This document shows positions 7,152-12,710 of a stretch of DNA of 12,710 nucleotides, piece after piece. The stretch lies in the NCBI GenBank assembly GCA_016926765.1, contig JAFGNY010000240.1:1-12710 (forward strand), read 5' to 3'. The stretch's first letter is position 1, and the number at the start of each line of letters is the position of its first letter. Below the pieces are notes generated by a model. The model made no database searches, was not told the origin of the DNA, and saw only the letters and a list, made by a program, of their open reading frames with translations. The DNA is from Bacteroidales bacterium (GTDB lineage: Bacteria; Bacteroidota; Bacteroidia; Bacteroidales; FEN-979). Both the position numbers and the translations under genes were made by a program.

Positions 7152-8445
7152 AATGTATCTGCTTGCCATCATCGGAATCTTCCTGCTTCCTTTCGCTGGC
7201 TTCTCCATGAAGGAAACTGAAAAGACTATTACCAAAGAGGCAACTGTATCCCCGACAAGCCAGATCCGGTTTGAGAATAAACTGGGTCCGGTAAAAGTCG
7301 AAACATGGGACCATAACAGGGTAAAACTTGTAACCCGGGTGATCATCGATGGAAAAGAGGAGGATATTGTCAAGGTGATCGACCATATCTCTGATATCAA
7401 CTTTTCTCCATCCTCTGGAGATATCACCGTGAACACGCAGTTCTACAAACAATATTCTGAAACATTCCCGGGAGAGATCAGGATCATGCTGAATAACGGG
7501 GATATCATCAAAGGCATTACAAAACTCAAGGTATCTTATACACTCACCCTCCCCCGAACAAACCCTCTTGCACTGATCAACAAGTATCATGACCTCTCAC
7601 TGCCCGACCTTGAAGGAGATTTAACCCTAACCCTGTATGAAAGCGATGTAACGGCCGGGGAGGTTATGGGAAAGGCATTCATCAGAATGAAGTATTCGAC
7701 GGGGACATTCGGATCGTTGCAGGAAACAAGCCTCAACCTCTATGAATCCAAAGCAAGGATCTCCAGTTTGAAAGGACTCTCTCTGACATCAAAGTATTCA
7801 GAACTTGCCCTGCAGGAGGCCGGCGAGATGATTCTCGATTGTTACGAGGATAAGATTACGGTTTCTTCTCACGGCAATGTAAAGATGAAAGCAAAGTACA
7901 CTGAGTTTACCCTTGCTGATTTCAATGTGGGAACGTTCGATCTGTATGAATGTAAACTTGAGGCCGGAAAGACGGGAGAACTCTCCGGAAAGGCAAAATA
8001 TTCAATCATCACCCTGAAATCGATAACGACTGTATCATTCCAGGAGGCCTATGAGGTGAAATTCTCAAGCACTCATGTCGGATCTCTTGAAGCAACATCC
8101 AAATACTCCATCTTCACAATACAGTCCCTTGACGGATCTGTCAGTTTTCCCTCCTCCTACGAAGATAAACTGGTAATTGACAAAATGGAATCCCAATTCT
8201 CGGGGATCTCCGTGAATTCAAAGTATACCGATCTTGATATCACATTCGAATCCGGATCAATTTTCCAGATTGATGCCGACCTGAAGTATACTGACCTCGA
8301 TTTCCCTGAAACCTCATTCAGGGAGATCCGGTACCACAAAGACGGAAGCGATTTCTCGTACCAGGGAATCACGAAAGGAGCTGGTCAGGCCACTGCACCC
8401 ATTGTGAAACTAATCATGTACGAAGGAAATGTGAAATTAAAATAG
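7126..8445 (+). CDS. Exported beta-strand repeat protein with alternating KY/YE motifs (DUF4097-like)
   Basis: Third gene of the sigma operon. The frame is open from an ATG at 7066, but ATG 7126 is preferred: it gives a compact signal sequence (KLNLNKMYLLAIIGIFLLPF) and a 26-base overlap with the gene before, like the 29-base overlap upstream. The 439-aa product starts with a signal or anchor segment (no lipobox Cys), then a strand-rich region (SQIRFENKLGPVKVETWDHN), then a long array of units of about 17 residues in which Lys-Tyr-Ser/Thr and Tyr-Glu alternate (see repeat entry). The N-terminal FENKLGPVKVETWDHNRV pattern fits the DUF4097-type adhesin/beta-strand proteins often found beside Bacteroidota sigma/anti-sigma genes; the family name is from memory. 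A beta-solenoid or beta-helix in the periplasm or outer membrane is likely. No T9SS tail, enzyme motif or PKD module is present. A role as sensor or effector of the sigma pathway is inference. Confidence 0.8.
   Translation: MTTKLNLNKMYLLAIIGIFLLPFAGFSMKETEKTITKEATVSPTSQIRFENKLGPVKVETWDHNRVKLVTRVIIDGKEEDIVKVIDHISDINFSPSSGDITVNTQFYKQYSETFPGEIRIMLNNGDIIKGITKLKVSYTLTLPRTNPLALINKYHDLSLPDLEGDLTLTLYESDVTAGEVMGKAFIRMKYSTGTFGSLQETSLNLYESKARISSLKGLSLTSKYSELALQEAGEMILDCYEDKITVSSHGNVKMKAKYTEFTLADFNVGTFDLYECKLEAGKTGELSGKAKYSIITLKSITTVSFQEAYEVKFSSTHVGSLEATSKYSIFTIQSLDGSVSFPSSYEDKLVIDKMESQFSGISVNSKYTDLDITFESGSIFQIDADLKYTDLDFPETSFREIRYHKDGSDFSYQGITKGAGQATAPIVKLIMYEGNVKLK
7582..8289 (+). repeat. Protein-level tandem repeat: alternating KY and YE strand units
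   Basis: Numbered from the 7126 start, Tyr of the KY motifs falls at residues 154, 190, 224, 258, 292, 327, 367 and 388, and Tyr of the YE motifs at 171, 206, 240, 274, 309 and 345. The spacing is 16-19 residues through Tyr345, giving a two-unit period of about 34-36; the last two intervals are 21-22, where the pattern loosens (a Phe-Glu stands in for Tyr-Glu). Examples are MKYSTG, LYESKA, SKYSEL, CYEDKI, AKYTEF and LYECKL. The DNA itself is diverged between units, so the array is old or under protein-level selection rather than a recent tandem expansion. Confidence 0.85.
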
Positions 8446-8458
8446 TTAGCTTACCTAC

Positions 8459-8501
8459 ATTCTTTTTTTGTATCTTTAGCCCTTAAAGAACAAAAAAGAA
8501 T
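8459..8501 (+). repeat. Dyad around the putative promoter of the second gingipain-like protease
   Basis: Outer arms ATTCTTTTTTTG (8459-8470) and CAAAAAAGAAT (8491-8501) pair over 11 bp with one extra T. Inner arms CTTTA (8474-8478) and TAAAG (8484-8488) add a second short stem around a GCCCT loop. The structure starts 14 bases after the stop of the sigma operon and encloses the putative -7 box. It could be a weak terminator for the operon, although no T-tract follows the right arm, or a binding dyad at the promoter. The sequence does not decide between these. Confidence 0.5.
8471..8478 (+). promoter_or_regulatory. Putative -7 box (TATCTTTA) for the 8508-11981 protease
   Basis: TATCTTTA follows directly on T7G and matches TAnnTTTG at all but the last base; the base after it is G (TATCTTTAG). 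A start near 8485 would give a leader of about 20-25 bases. The 62-base gap contains no clear -33 TTTG at normal spacing. It is one of three similar T-rich -7 boxes in this window just upstream of secreted-protein genes. Confidence 0.45.
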
Positions 8502-8507
8502 GTTTCT

Positions 8508-11500
8508 ATGAATAATTCATTTCTTCGGCATCTGGCCGTTCAGTTGATCGCCATCTGCACCGTATTCTCCCCGGCAGTTTTCGCTCAGGAATTCAGTTAT
8601 CCCGATGCTCTTTCCCCGGAGGGATTGACTATTCAAACCGCTTCAGAAAAAGGGATATCCATTGACTATTCCATCCCCCACATTGAGTTGGTGGATGTGC
8701 AAATCAAGGGAGAGGTCATGAAAAGCGTGACACTACCTGGTTCTTTCCTTTTCAACGAAGAGGGAGCCCCCGATCTTCCCGGCTATGGCCGTTATATTGC
8801 AATCCCTCAGGGAGCCACAGCCCGTCTCAACGTGATTAATCTCCAAACGGAGATCCTCCAGGGAGTGGAAGTCGCCCCGGCGCCACGTATCCCGAAAGAT
8901 AATGAGGATGAGCCTCTTGTCTACCACAAAGACCGGAAAATCTATTCAAAAAACAGCTTCTACCCTCAGAATCCGGTAGCTCTCTCGGCACCCATGAAGC
9001 TTCGGGGAGTTGATGTTGTCATGCTGGGAATCACCCCATTCCAATACAATCCTGTAACCAAAGAGCTGGTGATTTACCGTGATTTCAAGGTGGAAATCGA
9101 ATTCGAGGGTGGAAACGGCCACTTCGGGGAAGACCGGCTGCGAAGCCGTTTCTGGGATCCGATCCTGGAAGATGCCATTCTCAACTATGCCTCCCTGCCA
9201 GTGATCGATTACTCTGCCAGGAATCATGAACCTACCGACCTTCCAGGATGTGACTACCTGATCATTTGTCCGAATGGTACCGAGTTTCAGTCCTGGGCCG
9301 ATTCAATCCGCCGCTTTCGTATCGCCGAAGGGATCTCCACCATGGTAAAAACCCTGAACGATATCGGCGGAAGTACCGCTACGGCAATCGAAAGTTATAT
9401 CAACACCGCTTACAACTCCTGGACTCCCCCTCCGGCGGCAATCCTGCTCCTCGGAGACTATGGAACCAACACAAGCAGCACCATCATCGCCCCTATCTAC
9501 AACAACTACTGCGCTTCCGATAATATTTACGGAGATGTGGATAACAACCAGCTCCCCGAAATCTGTATGGCACGAATAACTGCCAACAACAGTTCCCAAC
9601 TGCAGGTCATGTGTTCCAAATTCCTGAGCTATGAACGAACTCCGCCCACCGCTGCGCTCTTCTACAACAAACCAATTACCGCTTTGGGATGGCAAACCGT
9701 TCGCTGGTTTCAGATCTGTTCAGAAACAGTGGGAGGCTTCTGGAAATATGAGCAGGGGAAAGATCCTACACGGATCAATGAGGTCTATATCGGAAATCCG
9801 GCTGTAGATCCCTGGTCAACCGCAACCAATACCAGTACAGTGCTCAATTACTTCGGTCCGAACGGAGAAAACTATATCCCAGCAACCCCTCAGGAGATGC
9901 CCTGCTGCTGGACCGGCGGGAATGCCACTGCCATTAACACAGCGCTCAATGCCGGCGCCTTCTGCCTGATGCACCGCGACCACGGAGGCGAGACAGGATG
10001 GGGAGAACCTGCCTATACCAGTTCAAATATCAATGGCCTCACCAATACCGGTAAGTTATCGTTTATCTTCTCCATCAACTGCCTCACGGGAAAATACAAC
10101 TGGAGCAGTGAGTGTTTCGCCGAGAAATTTCACCGCTATACCTACAACGGAAGCAATGCCGGAGCATTAGGACTGATTGCCGCATCAGAGGTCTCCTACA
10201 GTTTTGTCAATGACACTTACGTGTGGGGGATGATGGATAATTTCTGGACCGATTTTATGCCTACCTACGGCACTACTCCAACTTCAAGGGGTTTCCGTCC
10301 CTGTTTCGGGAACGCCGCCGGAAAAATTTTCCTTTCACAATCCAACTGGCCTTACAACACAAGTAACAAAGAGGTGACCTATCACCTGTTTCATCATCAC
10401 GGGGATGCCTTCACCGTGGTCTATTCAGAAGTCCCTCAAACCCTGACGGTAACCCACAACACAAGTATCCCTGAAGGAAGTACTTCCTTCACGGTTACCG
10501 CCAATTCCGGTTCGTTCATCTGCCTCTCATTTGAGGATGAGATTCTTGGAACGGCTACCGGCACCGGTTCTCCGGTCGCTATCACCATCCCCGGAACGCT
10601 TTCGGTGGGTGACGAGATGGTTGTGACCGTCACCAAACAAAACTATTTCAGATACAAAGCTTATGTACAGGTTATCTATCCTTCAGGCCCCGTTCCGGAT
10701 TTCGAAGCCGACACCACGGAGATCTGTGCCGGAGATGGCGTCAACTTTACTGATCTGAGTACAAACAATCCTGTCTCCTGGAGCTGGACATTCCCCGGCG
10801 GAACGCCCGGAACCTCCACTGCCCAGAATCCTCAAAACATCGTCTACAACTCTCCGGGTAATTACAGTGTCACGCTGACTGTGGGCGACGGAACAAACTA
10901 CAATTCACTTACAAAACCCAACTATATCCATGCAAGCGCTCCTGCCGGGACTCCCAATACACCCTCCGGAGATACCCTCCTGTGTGAAAACAATTCCAAC
11001 TCCCTGTACACCATCTTCCCGGTCATAAATGCTACCTCATACTTGTGGACACTTGACCCCGACACGGCCGGCGCCACGACTCAGAATGATACCGCAGTCA
11101 TCGTCGACTGGAGCAATACCTTCGTAGGTTATGCCAGCATCAGTGTACAGGCCGTCAATGGGTGCGGAGCCGGAACTTCCAGCCCGGTACTGCTGATTCA
11201 TCTGCGTCCCTTCCCTGAAATCCCTGAAATGCCGGCAGGCCCGACAACCTTTTGCCAGGGAACGGATTCTTCCGTTTACACGGTTTCGCCGGCGCTTTAT
11301 GCTGAAGGGTATGTCTGGAAACTGGAACCTGCTGAAGCCGGTTCGATTTCCGGAGATGGAACTACCGGGACCGCAACCTGGGATCCCCTCTTCTCGGGAA
11401 CTGCCCAAATCTTTGTGAGAAGTGAAAATCAATGCAATGAATCCCCATGGTCCGATCCGTTGGATGTTTCCGTCATTGCCAATCCCGTTGTAGCGCTGGG

Positions 11501-11981
11501 GAACGATACATCCATCGTGGAGACAGAGACGCTCCTGCTGGATGCAGGGAATTCCGGTAGCACCTATCTCTGGAGTACCGGAGCCACCTCACAAACCATC
11601 ACCGTTGCTTATCTTGGAAACCTCTCCGATACCTACTGGGCTCAGGTGACCACTGCAGGGTGTGCCTCAAGTGATACCATTGTGGTCTCATTCACCGATC
11701 CGGTAGGAACACCGGAGTCTTTTGGTGAAGCAACCCTTCTGGTTTCGCCAAATCCAAATAACGGACAGTTTACCGTCGACATTACTTCCGATCAGGATAT
11801 TACACTCCGGATAGAAGTCGTCAGTACCCTAGGTTCCACCATCCTGCAAAGGGATGATATCCGTTTTACCGGGAACTATTCAACAACGTTAAAGATCCCG
11901 GATGCTCCAAACGGATTGTACACACTGAAGATCCATCTCAATGATCAGGTGATCACGAAAAAAATCATTGTCCGGAAGTAG
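8508..11981 (+). CDS. Second gingipain-like C25 protease with Ig-like and PKD-like modules and T9SS sorting domain
   Basis: A 1157-aa paralogue of the protein at 2452-5955. The signal peptide is 1-26 (SPAVFA, cut before Gln27). The propeptide runs to about 248, with GRYIAIPQG and PFQYNPVTKELVIYRD. The C25 catalytic domain spans about 249-635, with His492 in HRDHGGETGWGEP and Cys525 in FSINCLTGKYNW, 33 residues apart. Near-identical blocks shared with the paralogue include WSTATNTSTVLNYFGPNG, NNYCASDNIY, YSFVNDTYVWG and LFHHHGDAF. A C25-type Ig-like domain (about 642-724), a PKD module (about 728-808; SWSWTFPGGTPG), two PKD-like modules with one Cys near each end (about 812-900 and 903-990), a more divergent Ig-like module (about 992-1064) and a sorting domain (LLVSPNPNNGQ, 1078-1157, ending IIVRK) follow. 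The paralogues agree best from propeptide through catalytic domain and less in the stalk. It lies after the sigma operon and may have its own promoter. Peptide-bond preference cannot be read. Confidence 0.95.
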   Translation: MNNSFLRHLAVQLIAICTVFSPAVFAQEFSYPDALSPEGLTIQTASEKGISIDYSIPHIELVDVQIKGEVMKSVTLPGSFLFNEEGAPDLPGYGRYIAIPQGATARLNVINLQTEILQGVEVAPAPRIPKDNEDEPLVYHKDRKIYSKNSFYPQNPVALSAPMKLRGVDVVMLGITPFQYNPVTKELVIYRDFKVEIEFEGGNGHFGEDRLRSRFWDPILEDAILNYASLPVIDYSARNHEPTDLPGCDYLIICPNGTEFQSWADSIRRFRIAEGISTMVKTLNDIGGSTATAIESYINTAYNSWTPPPAAILLLGDYGTNTSSTIIAPIYNNYCASDNIYGDVDNNQLPEICMARITANNSSQLQVMCSKFLSYERTPPTAALFYNKPITALGWQTVRWFQICSETVGGFWKYEQGKDPTRINEVYIGNPAVDPWSTATNTSTVLNYFGPNGENYIPATPQEMPCCWTGGNATAINTALNAGAFCLMHRDHGGETGWGEPAYTSSNINGLTNTGKLSFIFSINCLTGKYNWSSECFAEKFHRYTYNGSNAGALGLIAASEVSYSFVNDTYVWGMMDNFWTDFMPTYGTTPTSRGFRPCFGNAAGKIFLSQSNWPYNTSNKEVTYHLFHHHGDAFTVVYSEVPQTLTVTHNTSIPEGSTSFTVTANSGSFICLSFEDEILGTATGTGSPVAITIPGTLSVGDEMVVTVTKQNYFRYKAYVQVIYPSGPVPDFEADTTEICAGDGVNFTDLSTNNPVSWSWTFPGGTPGTSTAQNPQNIVYNSPGNYSVTLTVGDGTNYNSLTKPNYIHASAPAGTPNTPSGDTLLCENNSNSLYTIFPVINATSYLWTLDPDTAGATTQNDTAVIVDWSNTFVGYASISVQAVNGCGAGTSSPVLLIHLRPFPEIPEMPAGPTTFCQGTDSSVYTVSPALYAEGYVWKLEPAEAGSISGDGTTGTATWDPLFSGTAQIFVRSENQCNESPWSDPLDVSVIANPVVALGNDTSIVETETLLLDAGNSGSTYLWSTGATSQTITVAYLGNLSDTYWAQVTTAGCASSDTIVVSFTDPVGTPESFGEATLLVSPNPNNGQFTVDITSDQDITLRIEVVSTLGSTILQRDDIRFTGNYSTTLKIPDAPNGLYTLKIHLNDQVITKKIIVRK

Positions 11982-12011
11982 GAGCCGGGTAAAATCTGTT
12001 CCTTCTTCCTG

Positions 12012-12019
12012 TAACTTTG
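12012..12019 (+). promoter_or_regulatory. Putative -7 box (TAACTTTG) for the Asp-box protein gene
   Basis: TAACTTTG is an exact match to TAnnTTTG, 22 bases before the ATG at 12041 in a 59-base gap. A start near 12025 would leave a very short leader of about 15 bases. No convincing -33 element is visible. An imperfect 10-bp inverted repeat (GGAAGTAGGA 11974-11983 with TCCTTCTTCC 12000-12009, one mismatch) lies just upstream but has no T-tract, so I do not call it a terminator. Confidence 0.55.
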
Positions 12020-12040
12020 TACCAGTATTTAATCCAACTT

Positions 12041-12710
12041 ATGAAAAAACTGTCCTTTCTCCTTTTAGGAGGGTTTCTCCTTCATTTCGTGACGGTTGCC
12101 CAGCAACCCGACCGGCATCAGGCAGTAAATGATACCTCCACATATCCTTATTGGATTGAAATGATGCAAAATCCTGATGTCAACTTCTTTCAGGTGCAGC
12201 GTGCATTTGACCTCTACTGGGCCAACAGGCCGGTAACCCGTGGCAGCGGCTGGAAAGTGTTTAAACGCTGGGAATATATGATGCAAAGCCGTGTCTCTGC
12301 CGATGGCACACGGCCGGCGCCGGATGCCATATTGAATGCCTATGAAACCTTTCCCGATAACAATGAATCTATCTCCGGGAACTGGACCTCTTTAGGCCCC
12401 TCCGAAATTCCTGCACCGGGACCTCCGGGATACCTTGGCCTGGGTCGTCTGAATGTCATCGCATTTCATCCTACCAGCGCCAATACCCTTTTTGTCGGCT
12501 CTCCTTCAGGAGGGTTCTGGAAAACTACCGATGGCGGCCTCAACTGGGTGACCACCACCGACACATTACCTACGCTGGGTGTTTCAGCCATCGTGATCGA
12601 TTACAGCAACACATCCAAGATCCTTATTGGCACCGGCGACCGGGATGCGGGCGACGCCCCGGGATTGGGTGTTTTTAAAAGCCTTGACGGGGGCCTGACC
12701 TGGTCCTCCT
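12041..12710 (+). CDS. Exported Asp-box (sortilin/BNR-type) beta-propeller protein, 3'-truncated
   Basis: The first 223 residues of a longer secreted protein that is still open at the right edge. Residues 1-20 are a signal peptide (MKKLSFLLLGGFLLHFVTVA), cut before Gln21. Residues about 36-120 form a conserved-looking lead-in (YWIEMMQNPDVNFFQVQRAF, then GWKVFKRWEYMMQSRV and GNWTSLGP) of the kind that precedes propellers in many Bacteroidota exported proteins. The propeller begins near 134 (GRLNVIAFHPTSANTLFVGS). Two Asp-box motifs, KTTDGGLNW (161-169) and KSLDGGLTW (213-221), lie 52 residues apart, matching the blade repeat of sortilin/VPS10 and GH74-type propellers. The catalytic or binding role cannot be told from the N-terminal part; a T9SS sorting tail is expected downstream but not visible. 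A canonical -7 box precedes it, so it is probably transcribed separately from the protease before it. Confidence 0.88.
   Translation, partial: MKKLSFLLLGGFLLHFVTVAQQPDRHQAVNDTSTYPYWIEMMQNPDVNFFQVQRAFDLYWANRPVTRGSGWKVFKRWEYMMQSRVSADGTRPAPDAILNAYETFPDNNESISGNWTSLGPSEIPAPGPPGYLGLGRLNVIAFHPTSANTLFVGSPSGGFWKTTDGGLNWVTTTDTLPTLGVSAIVIDYSNTSKILIGTGDRDAGDAPGLGVFKSLDGGLTWSS

Noticed and set aside
7078..7590. Minus-strand open frame of 170 codons across the anti-sigma/repeat-protein junction
   Set aside because: It overlaps two well-supported + strand genes and shows no signal peptide, domain motif or promoter of its own.
11974..12009. Imperfect inverted repeat after the second large protease as a terminator
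   Set aside because: The 10-bp arms contain a mismatch, the loop is 16 bases, the left arm overlaps the stop codon, and no T-tract follows the right arm.
1..12710. CRISPR arrays, tRNA genes, insertion sequences, phage or integration sites
   Set aside because: No short evenly spaced direct repeats, cloverleaf-like stretch, transposase-like protein or flanking terminal repeats were seen on reading both strands.

Overview
The window looks like a chromosomal segment from a Bacteroidota organism that uses the type IX secretion system (T9SS). Four lines of sequence evidence support this. Several C-termini are type A T9SS sorting domains (a Y/S-P-N-P start, then GIYH/GLYT and a short basic end). 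The proteases resemble gingipains (family C25). Starts lack clear Shine-Dalgarno sequences. TAnnTTTG-type -7 boxes lie just upstream of several genes. I cannot name the genus from sequence alone.

Layout, all on the + strand: (1) the last 33 residues of a T9SS cargo protein, then a hairpin terminator; (2) a compact 700-aa C25 cysteine protease (280-2382); (3) a 1167-aa gingipain-like C25 protease with an Ig-like domain, four PKD/Ig-like modules and a sorting domain (2452-5955), closed by a strong terminator with a 17-bp perfect stem; (4) a three-gene overlapping operon (6056-8445) encoding an ECF sigma factor, a single-pass membrane protein that is probably its anti-sigma factor, and an exported repeat protein built from about fourteen strand units marked by alternating KY and YE motifs; (5) a second gingipain-like protease of 1157 aa (8508-11981), clearly a paralogue of gene 3; (6) the start of an exported Asp-box (sortilin/BNR-type) beta-propeller protein that runs off the right edge (12041 onward).

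The four genes with visible cargo features would make secreted or surface-attached proteins: Sec signal peptide, export to the periplasm, then T9SS passage where a sorting tail is present. All four signal peptides are predicted to be cut just before a Gln. The sigma/anti-sigma/repeat-protein operon is the only regulatory unit here and sits between two paralogous secreted proteases. A plausible inference, not shown by sequence, is that it is an envelope-sensing switch, possibly linked to the surrounding secreted proteins. No tRNA, rRNA, CRISPR array, insertion sequence or phage element was seen. The most unusual items are the tyrosine-marked repeat protein, its position between the paralogous proteases, and a dyad that surrounds the putative promoter of the second protease.
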